A stretch of DNA of 64,000 bases from Lateolabrax maculatus (taxonomy: Eukaryota; Chordata; Actinopteri; Acropomatiformes; Lateolabracidae), in the NCBI GenBank assembly GCA_031216445.1, contig CM062212.1:23148501-23212500 (forward strand), given 5' to 3'. A program made the position numbers and the translations under genes. Positions 14,478-30,549 of this stretch are shown piece after piece (position 1 is the first letter of the stretch; each line of letters opens with the position of its first letter). The notes under the pieces are model-generated. The model did not search any database and was not told the origin of the DNA. It was given only the letters and a program-made list of their open reading frames with translations.

Positions 14478-15350
14478 CACTTCAAACACACGTGACACAC
14501 ACGTGACACTTCACAAACACTCACATGACACACACGTGACACTTGACAAACACTCACATGACACACACGTGACACTTAAGTCACAGACACGTGACATTTC
14601 CTACACACACGTGACACTTCACGCACACTCACGTGACACTTCACAAACACATAGTTCACACACGTGACACTTCACACACACACGTTACACTTCTAACAAA
14701 CACACGTGACACTTCACATATACTCAGACACGTGACACTTCACACACACACACTCACGTGACACTTCAATCACACAAGTGACACACACGTGACACTTCAC
14801 AAACACTCACATGACACACACGTGACACTTCACAAACACTCACATGACACACACGTGACACTTCACAAACACTCACGTGACACACGTGACACTTCAGTCA
14901 CAGACACGTGACATTTGCTACACACACGTCATACGTCACACACACTCACGTGACACTTCACACACACTCGCGTGACTTTTCACACACACACTCAAGTGAC
15001 ACTTCACAAACACTCACATGACACACACGTGACACTTCACACACAACCACTCACGTGACACTTCACACCCACATGTTACACTTCACACACACACACGTGA
15101 CACTTCACACACGTGACACTTCACACACAAACACTCACGTGACACTTCACACCCACATGTTACACTTAACACACACTCACGTGACACTTCACACACACTC
15201 CCGTGACACTTCAAACACACGTGACACACACGTGACACTTCACAAACACTCACATGACACACACGTGACACTTCAAACACACACGTGACACACACGTGAC
15301 ACTTCACAAACACTCACATGACACACACGTGACACTTCACACACACTCAC
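14478..15350 (+). repeat. Family C segment following family A copy 2
   Basis: This segment aligns with about 38,040-38,970 at offsets of roughly 23,620-23,660. Shared variants are CACTTGACAAACAC, CACGCACACTC, the marker module (14,689 against 38,309) and ACCCACATGTTACAC (about 15,065 and 15,150). The stretch 15,055-15,313 is also nearly the same as 8,533-8,791 and 23,230-23,490. This shows that the downstream partner of family A differs between the two A copies. Confidence 0.75.
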
Positions 15351-18300
15351 ATGACACACGTGACACTTCACAAACACTCACGTGACACACACGTGACACT
15401 TCAGTCACAGACACGTGACATTTCCTACACACACGTGACACTTCACAAACACTCACGTGACACACACGTGACACTTCAGTCACAGACACTTGACATTTCC
15501 TACACACACTTCACACACGTGACACTTCACACACAGACACGTGACATTTCCTACACACACGTGACACTTCACAAACACTCACATGACACACACGTGACAC
15601 TTCACAAACACTCGCATGACACACACGTGACACTTCACAAACACTCACATGACACACACGTGACCTTTCACAAACACACACGTGACCTTTCACAAGCACT
15701 CACGTGACACACACGTGACACGTCACAAACACTCACGTGGGACACGTGACACTTCAGTCACAGACACGTGACATTTCCTACACACTCACGTGACACTTCA
15801 CACACACTCACGTGACACTTCAAACACACACGTGACACACACGTGACACTTCACAAACACTCACATGACACACACGTGACACTTCACAAACACTCACATG
15901 ACACACGTGACACTTAAGTCACAGACACGTGACATTTCCTACACACTCACGACACTTCACACACACTCACGTGAAACTTCAATCACACAGGTGACACACA
16001 CGTGACACTTCACAAACACTCACATGACACACACGTGACACTTCACAAACACTCACGTGACACACACGTGACACTTCAGTCACAGACACGTGACATTTCC
16101 TACACACTCACGTGACACTTCACACACACTCACGTAACACTTCAAACACACATGTGACACACACGTGACACTTCACAAACACTCACGTGACACTTCACAA
16201 ACACTCACATGACACACACGTGACACTTCAGTCACAGACACGTGACATTTCCTACACACTCACGTGACACTTCACACACACTCAGGTGACACTTCACACA
16301 CACACACTCACGTGACACTTCAATCACACAGGTGACACACACGTGACACTTCACAAACACTCACATGACACACACGTGACACTTCACAAACAATCACGTG
16401 ACACACGTGACACTTCAGTCACAGACACGTGACATTTGTTACATACACGTGATACTTCACACACACTCACGTGACACTTCACAAACACTCACGTGACACT
16501 TCACACCCACATGTTACACTTCACATACACGTGACACTTCACACCCACCTGTTAGACTTCACACACACGTGACACTTCACACACGTGACACTTCAGTCAC
16601 AGACACGTGACATTTCCTACACACTCACGTGAGACTTCACACCCAATCACGTGACACTTCAAACACACATGTGACACACACGTGACACTTCAGTCACACA
16701 CACGTGACACATCACACACACTCACGTGACACTTCAAACACACACGTGACACACACGACACTTCACAAACACTCACATGACACACACGTGACACTTCACA
16801 AACACTCACTTGACACACACGTGACACTTCAGTCACAGACACGTGAAATTTCCTACACACACGTGACACTTCACACACACTCACGTGACACTTCACACAC
16901 ACACACTCAAGTGACACTTCACAAACACTCACATGACACACACGTGACACTTTACAAACACTCACGTGCCACACACGTGACACTTCAGTCACAGACACGT
17001 GACATTTCCTACACACTCACGTGACACTTCACACACACTCACGTGACACTTCACACACACACACTCAAGTGACACTTCAAACACACACGTGACACACACG
17101 TGACACTTCACAAACACTCACATGACACACACGTGACACTTCACAAACACTCACATGACACACACGTGACACTTCACAAACACTCACGTGAAACACATGT
17201 GACACTTCACAAACACTCACGTGAAACACATGAGACACTTCACAAACACTCACGTGACACACACGTGACACTTCACAAACACTCACGTAACACACACGTG
17301 ACACTTCACAAACACTCACGTGACACACACGTGACACTTCAGTCACAGACACGTGACATTTCCTACACACTCACGTGACACTTCACAAACACTCCCGTGA
17401 CACTTCAAACACACGTGACACACACGTGACACTTCACAAACACTCACATGACACACACGTGACACTTCAAACACACACGTGACACACACGTGACACTTCA
17501 CAAACACTCACGTGACACACACGTGACACTTCAGTCACAGACACGTGACATTTCCTACACACACGTGACACTTCACACACACTCAAGTGACACTTCACAA
17601 AAACTCACATGACACACACGTGACACTTTACAAACACTCACATGACACACACGTGACACTTCAAACACACACGTGACACACACGTGACACTTCACAAACA
17701 CTCACGTGACACACACGTGACACTTCAGTCACAGACACGTGACATTTCCTACACACACGTGACACTTCACACACACTCAAGTGACACTTCACAAAAACTC
17801 ACATGACACACACGTGACACTTTACAAACACTCACGTGCCACACACGTGACACTTCAGTCACAGACACGTGACATTTCCTACACACTCACGTGACACTTC
17901 ACACACACTCACGTGACACTTCAAAAACACACGTGACACACACGTGACACTTCACAAACACTCACATGACACACACGTGACACTTCACAAACACTCAAGT
18001 GACACACACGTGACACTTCAGTCACAGACACGTGACTTTTCCTACACACTCACGTGACACTTCACAAACACTCACGTGACACTTCACACACACTCACGTG
18101 ACACTTCACACACACACACACTCAAGTGACACTTCACAAACACTCACATGACACACACGTGACACTTCACAAACACTCACGTTACACACACGTGACACTT
18201 AAGTCACAGACACGTGACATTTCCTACACACTCACGTGACACTTCACACACACTCACGTGACACTTCAAACACACGCGTGACACACACGTGACACTTCAC

Positions 18301-19497
18301 AAACACTCACATGACACACACGTGACACTTCACAAACACTCACATGACACACACGTGACACACACGTGACACTTCAGTCACAGACACGTGACATTTCCTA
18401 CACACTCACGTGACACTTCACACACACTCACGTGACACTTCAAACACACGTGACACACACGTGACACTTCACAAACACTCACATGACACACACGTGACAC
18501 TTCAAACACACACGTGACACACACGTGACACTTCAAACACACAGTTCACAAACGTGACACTTCACACACACACACGTTACACTTCTAACAAACACACGTG
18601 ACACTTCACATATACTCAAACACGTGACACTTCACACACACACTCACGTGACACTTCAATCACACAGGTGACACACACGTGACACTTCACAAACACTCAC
18701 ATGACACACACGTGACACTTCACAAACACTCACATGACACACGTGACACTTCAGTCACAGACACGTGACATTTGCTACACACACGTGATACTTCACACAC
18801 ACTCACGTGACACTTCACACACAAACACTCACGTGACACTTCACACCCACATGTTACACTTCACACACACACACGTGACACTTCACACACGTGACACTTC
18901 TGACACACACGTGACACTTCACACACACTCACGTGACACTTCACACACACTCGCGTGACTCTTCACACACACACTCAAGTGACACTTCACAAACACTCAC
19001 ATGACACACATGACACTTCACAAACACTCACATGACACACACGTGACCCTTCACAAACACTCACGTGACACACACGTGACACTTAAGTCACAGACACGTG
19101 ACATTTCCTACACACTCACGTGACACTTCACACACACTCACGTGACACTTCAAACACACACGTGACACACACGTGACACTTCACAAACACTCACATGACA
19201 CACACGTGACACTTCACAAACACTCACGTGACACACACATGACACTTCAGTCACAGACACGTGACATTTCCTACACACGACTCTTCACAAACACTCACAT
19301 GACACACACGTGACACTTCACAAACACTCACATGACACACACGTGACACTTCACAAACACTCACGTGACACACACGTGACACTTCAGTCACAGACACGTG
19401 ACATTTCCTACACACTCACGTGACACTTCACACACACTCACGTAACACTTCCAACACACACGTGACACATCACACACACTCACGTGACACTTCAAAC
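15351..19497 (+). repeat. Mixed family-C monomers without a clear full-length unit
   Basis: This stretch is ordinary 11/22/33-bp monomers with several family-C landmarks: GTCACAAACACTCACGTGGGA near 15,722-15,742, ACCCACATGTTACAC near 16,505, the marker module at 18,581 and CACACGACTCTTC near 19,276. I could not align it end to end with one higher-order unit. Parts resemble 7,840-8,400, 28,430-28,990 and 22,640-22,960. No gene or other element was seen. Confidence 0.75.
17498..17885 (+). repeat. Local 194-bp tandem duplication
   Basis: The rare variant ACAAAAACTCACATG occurs at 17,597 and 17,791, exactly 194 bp apart, with matching flanks on both sides. The same period separates the AATCTCAGG modules of family C, so 194 bp looks like a preferred intermediate period. 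It equals sixteen 11-mers plus two 9-mers. Confidence 0.8.
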
Positions 19498-22400
19498 ACT
19501 CACGTGACACTTCAAACACACACGTGACACACTTGACACTTCACAAACACTCACATGACACACACGTGACACTTCACAAACACTCACGTGACACACACGT
19601 GACACTTCAGTCACAGACACGTGACACTTCACACACACTCACGTGACACTTCACACACTCTCACGTGACACTTCAAACACACACGTGACACACACGTGAC
19701 ACTTCACAAACACTCACGTGACACACACGTGACACTTCAGTCACACACACGTGACATTTCCTACACACTCACGTGACACTTCACACAATCTCAGGTGACA
19801 CTTCAAACACACACGTGACACACACGTGACACTTCACAAACACTCACATGACACACACGTGACACTTCAAACACACACGTGACACACACGTGACACTTCA
19901 CAAACACTCACGTGACACACACGTGACACTTCAGTCACACACACGTGACATTTCCTACACACTCACGTGACACTTCACACAATCTCAGGTGACACTTCAA
20001 ACACACACGTGACACACACGTGACACTTCACAAACACTCACATGACACACACGTGACACTTCACAAACACTCACATGACACACACGTGACACTTCACAAA
20101 CACTCACGTGACACACACGTGACACTTCAGTCACAGACACGTGACATTTCCTACACAGTCACGTGAGACTTCACACACAATCACGTGACACTTCAAACAC
20201 ACGTGACACACACGTGACACTTCACAAACACTCACATGACACACACGTGACACTTCAGTCACAGACACTCACATGACACACACGTTACCCTTCAGTCACA
20301 AACACGTGACATTTCCTACACACTCACGTGAGACTTCACACACAATCACGTGACACTTCAAACACACGTGACACACACGTGACACTTTACAAACACTCAC
20401 ATGACACACACGTGACACTTCACAAACACTCACATGACACACACGTGACACTTCAGTCACAGACACTCACATGACACACACGTTACCCTTCAGTCACAAA
20501 CACGTGACATTTCCTACACACTCACGTGACACTTCACACACACTCACGTGACACTTCAATCACACAGGTGACACACACGTAACACTTTACAAACAGTCAC
20601 ATGACACACACGTGACACTTCACAAACACTCACGTGACACACACGTGACACTTCAATCACAGACACGTGACATTTCCTACACACACGTGAAACTTCACAC
20701 ACTCACGTAACACTTTACACACACACACTCAAGTGACACTTCAAACACACACGTGACACACACGTGACACTTCACAAACACTCACATGACACACACGTGA
20801 CACTTCACAAACACTCACATGACACACACGTGACACTTCAGTCACAGACACGTGACATTTCCTACACACACGTGACACATAACACACACTCACGTGACAC
20901 TTCAAACACACATGTGACACACACGTGACACTTCACACTCACATGACACACACGTGACACTTCACAAACACTCACATGACACACACGTGACACTTAACAA
21001 ACACTCGCATGACACACACGTGACACTTCACAAACACTCACATGACACACACGTGACCTTTCACAAACACACACGTGACCTTTCACAAACACTCACGTGA
21101 CACACACGTGACACTTCAGTCACAGACACGTGACATTTCCTACACACTCACGTGAGACTTCACACACAATCACGTGACACTTCAAACACACACGTGACAC
21201 ACACGTGACACTTCACGAACACTCACATGACACACACGTGACACTTCACAAACACTCACATGACACACACGTGACACTTCACAAACACTCACATGACACA
21301 CACGTGACACTTCACAAACACTCACGTGACACACACGTGACACTTCAGTCACAGACACGTGACACTTCACACACACTCACGTGACACTTCAAAAACACAC
21401 GTGACACAAACGTGACACTTCACAAACACTCACATGACACACACGTGACACTTCACAAACACTCACATGACACACACGTGACACTTCACAAACATTCACG
21501 TGACACACACGTGACACTTCAGTCACAGACACGTGACATTTCCTACACTCTCACGTGACACTTCACACACACTCACGTGACACTTCAAACACACGTGACA
21601 CACACGTGACACTTCAGTCACAGACACGTGACATTTCCTACACACACGTGACACATCACACACACTCACGTGACACTTCAAACACACATGTGACACACAC
21701 GTGACACTTCAAACTCACATGACACACACGTGACACTTCACAAACACTCACATGACACACACGTGACACTTCACAAACACTCACATGACACACACGTGAC
21801 ACTTCAGTCACAGACACGTGACACTTCACACACACTCACGTGACACTTCAAAAACACACGTGACACAAACGTGACACTTCACAAACACTCACATGACACA
21901 CACGTGACCTTTCACAAACACACACGTGACCTTTCACAAACACTCACGTGACACACACGTGACACTTCAGTCACAGACACGTGACATTTCCTACACACTC
22001 ACGTGAGACTTCACACACAATCACGTGACACTTCAAACACACACGTGACACACACGTGACACTTCACAAACACTCACATGACACACACGTGACACTTCAA
22101 ACACACACGTGAAACACACGTGACACTTCACAAACACTCACATGACACACACGTGACACTTCACAAACACTCACATGACACACACGTGACACTTCAGTCA
22201 CAGACACGTGACATTTCCTACACCCACGTGACACTTCACGCACACTCACGTGACACTTCACAAACACATAGTTCACACACGTGACACTTCACACACACAC
22301 GTTACACTTCTAACAAACACATGTGACACTTCACATATACTCAGACACGTGACACTTCACACACACTCACGTGACACTTCAATCACACAGGTGACACACA

Positions 22401-24358
22401 CGTGACACTTCACAAACACTCACATGACACACACGTGACACTTCACAAACACTCACATGACACACGTGACACTTCACAAACACTCACGTGACACACGTGA
22501 CACTTCAGTCACAGACACGTGACATTTGCTACACACACGTGATACGTCACACACACTCACGTGACACTTCACACACACTCGCGTGACTCTTCACACACAC
22601 ACACACTCAAGTGACACTTCACAAACACTCACATGACACACACGTGACACTTAAGTCACAGACACGTGACATTTCCTACACACTCACGTGACACTTCACA
22701 CACACTCACGTGACACTTCAAACACACACGTGACACACACGTGACACTTCACAAACACTCACATGACACACACGTGACACTTCACAAACACTCACGTGAC
22801 ACACACATGACACTTCAGTCACAGACACGTGACATTTCCTACACACGACTCTTCACAAACACTCACATGACACACACGTGACACTTCACAAACACTCACA
22901 TGACACACACGTGACACTTCACAAACACTCACGTGACACACACGTGACACTTGAGTCACAGACACGTGACATTTCCTACACACTCACGACACTTCACACA
23001 CACTCACGTGAAACTTCAATCACACAGGTGACACACACGTGACACTTCACAAACACTCACATGACACACACGTGACACTTCACAAACACTCACGTGACAC
23101 ACACGTGACACTTCAGTCACAGACACGTGACATTTCTTACACACTCACGTGACACTTCACACACACTCAAGTGACACTTCACAAACACTCACATGACACA
23201 CACGTGACACTTCACACACAACCACTCACGTGACACTTCACACCCACATGTTACACTTCACACACACACACGTGACACTTCACACACGTGACACTTCACA
23301 CACAAACACTCACGTGACACTTCACACCCACATGTTACACTTAACACACACTCACGTGACACTTCACACACACTCCCGTGACACTTCAAACACACGTGAC
23401 ACACACGTGACACTTCACAAACACTCACATGACACACACGTGACACTTCAAACACACACGTGACACACACGTGACACTTCACAAACACACACGTGACACA
23501 CACGTGACACTTCACAAACACTCACGTGACACACACGTGACACTTCAGTCACAGACACGTGACATTTCCTACACACACGTGACACATCACACACACTCAC
23601 GTGACACTTCAAACACACACGTGACACACACGAAACTTCACAAACACTCACATGACACACACGTGACACTTCACAAACACTCACGTGACACACACGTGAC
23701 ACTTCAGTCACAGACACGTGAAATTTCCTACACACACGTGACACTTCACACACACTCACGTGACACTTCACACACACACACTCAAGTGACACTTCACAAA
23801 CACTCACATGACACACACGTGACACTTTACAAACACTCACGTGACACACACGTGACACTTCAGTCACACACACGTGACATTTCCTACACACTCACGTGAC
23901 ACTTCACACACACTCACGTGATACTTCAAACACACGTGACACACACGTGACACTTCACAAACACTCACGTGACACACACGTTACACTTCACAAACACGTG
24001 ACACACACGTGACACTTCACAAACACTCACATGACACACACGTGATACTTCACACACACTCACGTGACACTTCACAAACAAACACTCACGTGACACTTCA
24101 CACCCACATGTTACACTTCACACACACGTGACACTTCACACCCACATGTGACACTTCACACACACGTGACACTTCACACACGTGACACTTCAGTCACAGA
24201 CACGTGACATTTCCTACACACTCACGTGAGACTTCACACACAAACACGTGACACTTCAAACACACACGTGACACACACGTGACACTTCACAAACACTCAC
24301 ATGACACGCGTGACACTTCACAAACACTCACATGACACACACGTAACACTTCACAAAC
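19498..24358 (+). repeat. Family C higher-order unit C2 (about 4.86 kb)
   Basis: From 19,498 to about 22,950 this unit matches 24,359-27,842 at an offset of 4,859-4,891. Landmarks in order are GACACACTTGACAC, two AATCTCAGG modules (19,786 and 19,980), paired CGTTACCCTTCAGTCAC segments near 20,283 and 20,482, CACTTCAATCACAG (20,651), the ACTTAACAAACACTCGC marker (20,992), the TTCTAACAAAC marker (22,307), CACACGACTCTTC (about 22,845), TTGAGTCACAG (22,951) and ACCCACATGTTACAC (about 23,245 onward). Confidence 0.85.
19690..20080 (+). repeat. AATCTCAGG module, two copies (C2)
   Basis: CAATCTCAGG lies at 19,786 and 19,980, 194 bp apart. Each copy also carries CACTTCAGTCACACACACG in place of the usual GTCACAGACACG, so the two form a tandem doublet. 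Confidence 0.85.
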
Positions 24359-27300
24359 ACTCACGTGACACTTCAAACACACACGTGACACACTTGACAC
24401 TTCACAAACACTCACATGACACACACGTGACACTTCACAAACACTCACGTGACACACACGTGACACTTCAGTCACAGACACGTGACACTTCACACACACT
24501 CACGTGACACTTCACACACTCTCACGTGACACTTCAAACACACACGTGACACACACGTGACACTTCACAAACACTCACGTGACACACACGTGACACTTCA
24601 GTCACACACACGTGACATTTCCTACACACTCACGTGACACTTCACACAATCTCAGGTGACACTTCAAACACACACGTGACACACACGTGACACTTCACAA
24701 ACACTCACATGACACACACGTGACACTTCAAACACACACGTGACACACACGTGACACTTCACAAACACTCACGTGACACACACGTGACACTTCAGTCACA
24801 CACACGTGACATTTCCTACACACTCACGTGACACTTCACACAATCTCAGGTGACACTTCAAACACACACGTGACACACACGTGACACTTCACAAACACTC
24901 ACATGACACACACGTGACACTTCACAAACACTCACATGACACACACGTGACACTTCACAAACACTCACGTGACACACACGTGACACTTCAGTCACAGACA
25001 CGTGACATTTCCTACACAGTCACGTGAGACTTCACACACAATCACGTGACACTTCAAACACACGTGACACACACGTGACACTTCACAAACACTCACATGA
25101 CACACACGTGACACTTCAGTCACAGACACTCACATGACACACACGTTACCCTTCAGTCACAAACACGTGACATTTCCTACACACTCACGTGAGACTTCAC
25201 ACACAATCACGTGACACTTCAAACACACGTGACACACACGTGACACTTTACAAACACTCACATGACACACACGTGACACTTCACAAACACTCACATGACA
25301 CACACGTGACACTTCAGTCACAGACACTCACATGACACACACGTTACCCTTCAGTCACAAACACGTGACATTTCCTACACACTCACGTGACACTTCACAC
25401 ACACTCACGTGACACTTCAATCACACAGGTGACACACACGTAACACTTTACAAACAGTCACATGACACACACGTGACACTTCACAAACACTCACGTGACA
25501 CACACGTGACACTTCAATCACAGACACGTGACATTTCCTACACACACGTGAAACTTCACACACTCACGTAACACTTTACACACACACACTCAAGTGACAC
25601 TTCAAACACACACGTGACACACGTGACACTTCACAAACACTCACATGACACACACGTGACACTTCACAAACACTCACATGACACACACGTGACACTTCAG
25701 TCACAGACACGTGACATTTCCTACACACACGTGACACATAACACACACTCACGTGACACTTCAAACACACATGTGACACACACGTGACACTTCACACTCA
25801 CATGACACACACGTGACACTTCACAAACACTCACATGACACACACGTGACACTTAACAAACACTCGCATGACACACACGTGACACTTCACAAACACTCAC
25901 ATGACACACACGTGACCTTTCACAAACACACACGTGACCTTTCACAAACACTCACGTGACACACACGTGACACTTCAGTCACAGACACGTGACATTTCCT
26001 ACACACTCACGTGAGACTTCACACACAATCACGTGACACTTCAAACACACACGTGACACACACGTGACACTTCACGAACACTCACATGACACACACGTGA
26101 CACTTCACAAAAACTCACATGACACACACGTGACACTTCACAAACACTCACATGACACACACGTGACACTTCACAAACACTCACGTGACACACACGTGAC
26201 ACTTCAGTCACAGACACGTGACACTTCACACACACTCACGTGACACTTCAAAAACACACGTGACACAAACGTGACACTTCACAAACACTCACATGACACA
26301 CACGTGACACTTCACAAACACTCACATGACACACACGTGACACTTCACAAACACTCACATGACACACACGTGACACTTCACAAACACTCACGTGACACAC
26401 ACGTGACACTTCAGTCACAGACACGTGACATTTCCTACACTCTCACGTGACACTTCACACACACTCACGTGACACTTCAAACACACGTGACACACACGTG
26501 ACACTTCAGTCACAGACACGTGACATTTCCTACACACACGTGACACATCACACACACTCACGTGACACTTCAAACACACATGTGACACACACGTGACACT
26601 TCAAACTCACATGACACACACGTGACACTTCACAAACACTCACATGACACACACGTGACACTTCACAAACACTCACATGACACACACGTGACACTTCAGT
26701 CACAGACACGTGACACTTCACACACACTCACGTGACACTTCAAAAACACACGTGACACAAACGTGACACTTCACAAACACTCACATGACACACACGTGAC
26801 CTTTCACAAACACACACGTGACCTTTCACAAACACTCACGTGACACACACGTGACACTTCAGTCACAGACACGTGACATTTCCTACACACTCACGTGAGA
26901 CTTCACACACAATCACGTGACACTTCAAACACACACGTGACACACACGTGACACTTCACAAACACTCACATGACACACACGTGACACTTCAAACACACAC
27001 GTGAAACACACGTGACACTTCACAAACACTCACATGACACACACGTGACACTTCACAAACACTCACATGACACACACGTGACACTTCAGTCACAGACACG
27101 TGACATTTCCTACACACACGTGACACTTCACGCACACTCACGTGACACTTCACAAACACATAGTTCACACACGTGACACTTCACACACACACGTTACACT
27201 TCTAACAAACACATGTGACACTTCACATATACTCAGACACGTGACACTTCACACACACTCACGTGACACTTCAATCACACAGGTGACACACACGTGACAC

Positions 27301-30300
27301 TTCACAAACACTCACATGACACACACGTGACACTTCACAAACACTCACATGACACACGTGACACTTCACAAACACTCACGTGACACACGTGACACTTCAG
27401 TCACAGACACGTGACATTTGCTACACACACGTGATACGTCACACACACTCACGTGACACTTCACACACACTCGCGTGACTCTTCACACACACACACACTC
27501 AAGTGACACTTCACAAACACTCACATGACACACACGTGACACTTAAGTCACAGACACGTGACATTTCCTACACACTCACGTGACACTTCACACACACTCA
27601 CGTGACACTTCAAACACACACGTGACACACACGTGACACTTCACAAACACTCACATGACACACACGTGACACTTCACAAACACTCACGTGACACACACAT
27701 GACACTTCAGTCACAGACACGTGACATTTCCTACACACGACTCTTCACAAACACTCACATGACACACACGTGACACTTCACAAACACTCACATGACACAC
27801 ACGTGACACTTCACAAACACTCACGTGACACACACGTGACACTTCAGTCACAGACACGTGACATTTCCTACACACTCACGTGACACTTCACACACACTCA
27901 CGTAACACTTCAAACACACACGTGACACACACGTGACACTTCACAAACACTCACGTGACACTTCACAAACACTCACATGACACACACGTGACACTTCAGT
28001 CACAGACACGTGACATTTCCTACACTCTCACGTGACACTTCACACACACTCAGGTGACACTTCACACACACACACTCACGTGACACTTCAATCACACAGG
28101 TGACACACACGTGACACTTCACAAACACTCACATAACACACACGTGACACTTCACAAACACTCACGTGACACACGTGACACTTCAGTCACAGACACGTGA
28201 CATTTGTTACACACACGTGATACTTCACACACACTCACGTGACACTTCACAAACAAACACTCACGTGACACTTCACACCCACATGTTACACTTCACACAC
28301 ACGTGACACTTCACACCCACATGTTACACTTCACACTCACGTGACACTTCACACACGTGACACTTCAGTCACAGACACGTGACATTTCCTACACACTCAC
28401 GTGAGACTTCACACACAATCACGTGACACTTCAAACACACACGTGACACACACGTGACACTTCACAAACACTCACATGACACACACGTGACACTTCACAA
28501 ACACTCACATGACACACACGTGACACTTCACAAACACTCACGTGACACACACGTGACACTTCAGTCACAGACACGTGAAATTTCCTACACACACGTGACA
28601 CTTCACAAACACTCACATGACACACACGTGACACTTCACAAACACTCGCATGACACACACGTGACACTTCACAAACACTCACATGACACACACGTGACCT
28701 TTCACAAACACACACGTGACCTTTCACAAGCACTCACGTGACACACACGTGACACGTCACAAACACTCACGTGGGACACGTGACACTTCAGTCACAGACA
28801 CGTGACATTTCCTACACACTCACGTGACACTTCACACACACTCACGTGACACTTCAAACACACACGTGACACACACGTGACACTTCACAAACACTCACAT
28901 GACACACACGTGACACTTCACAAACACTCACATGATACACACGTGACACTTGAGTCACAGACACGTGACATTTCCTACACACTCACGACACTTCACACAC
29001 ACTCACGTGAAACTTCAATCACACAGGTGACACACACGTGACACTTCACAAACACTCACATGACACACACGTGACACTTCACAAACACTCACGTGACACA
29101 CACGTGACACTTCAGTCACAGACACGTGACATTTCTTACACACTCACGTGACACTTCACACACACTCAAGTGACATTTCACAAACACTCACATGACACAC
29201 ACGTGACACTTCACACACAACCACTCACGTGACACTTCACACCCACATGTTACACTTCACACACACACGTGACACTTCACACACGTGACACTTCACACAC
29301 AAACACTCACGTGACACTTCACACCCACATGTTACACTTAACACACACTCACGTGACACTTCACACACACTCCCGTGACACTTCAAACACACGTGACACA
29401 CACGTGACACTTCACAAACACTCACATGACACACACGTGACACTTCAAACACACACGTGACACACACGTGACACTTCACAAACACTCACATGACACACAC
29501 GTGACACTTTACAAACACTCACATGACACACGTGACACTTCACAAACACTCACGTGACACACACGTGACACTTCAGTCACAGACACGTGACATTTCCTAC
29601 ACACACGTCACACATCACACACACTCACGTGACACTTCAAACACACACGTGACACACACGAAACTTCACAAACACTCACATGACACACACGTGACAATTC
29701 ACAAACACTCACGTGACACACACGTGACACTTCAGTCACAGACACGTGAAATTTCCTACACACACGTGACACTTCACACACACTCACGTGACACTTCACA
29801 CACACACACTCAAGTGACACTTCACAAACACTCACATGACACACACGTGACACTTTACAAACACTCACGTGACACACACGTGACACTTCAGTCACACACA
29901 CGTGACATTTCCTACACACTCACGTGACACTTCACACACACTCACGTGATACTTCAAACACACACGTGACACACACGTGACACTTCACAAACACTCACGT
30001 GACACACACGTTACACTTCACAAACACGTGACACACACGTGACACTTCACAAACACTCACATGACACACACGTGATACTTCACACACACTCACGTGACAC
30101 TTCACAAACAAACACTCACGTGACACTTCACACCCACATGTTACACTTCACACACACGTGACACTTCACACCCACATGTGACACTTCACACACACGTGAC
30201 ACTTCACACACGTGACACTTCAGTCACAGACACGTGACATTTCCTACACACTCACGTGAGACTTCACACACAATCACGTGACACTTCAAACACACACGTG

Positions 30301-30549
30301 ACACACACGTGACACTTCACAAACACTCACATGACACACGTGACACTTCACAAACACTCACATGACACACACGTAACACTTCACAAACACTCACGTGACA
30401 CACACGTGACACTTCACAAACACTCACATGACACACATGTGACACTTCACAAACACTCACATGACACACACGTGACACTTCAGTCACAGACACGTGACAT
30501 TTCCAACACACACGTGACACATCACACACACTCACGTGACACTTCAAAC
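24359..30549 (+). repeat. Family C higher-order unit C3 (about 6.19 kb)
   Basis: This unit has the same landmark order as C2: AATCTCAGG at 24,647 and 24,841, CACTTCAATCACAG at 25,512, TTCTAACAAAC at 27,198, TTGAGTCACAG at 28,950 and ACCCACATGTTACAC from about 29,240. It is longer than C2 mainly because about 1.1 kb (roughly 27,843-28,940) is inserted between the CACACGACTCTTC landmark and TTGAGTCACAG. The insert resembles 15,900-16,700 and 39,100-39,440, so it looks like sequence gained by exchange with another unit. Confidence 0.85.
24550..24940 (+). repeat. AATCTCAGG module, two copies (C3)
   Basis: CAATCTCAGG lies at 24,647 and 24,841, again 194 bp apart. The doublet sits at exactly 4,861 bp from its C2 counterpart. 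Confidence 0.85.

Noticed and set aside
23448..23891. Longest lower-strand reading frame (147 codons, Cys/Val-rich 11-residue repeats) as a gene
   Set aside because: It is satellite translated in a frame kept open by the 33-bp period. An equally long frame lies on the other strand, the same peptide recurs in dozens of broken pieces, and there is no domain, splice structure or start context.
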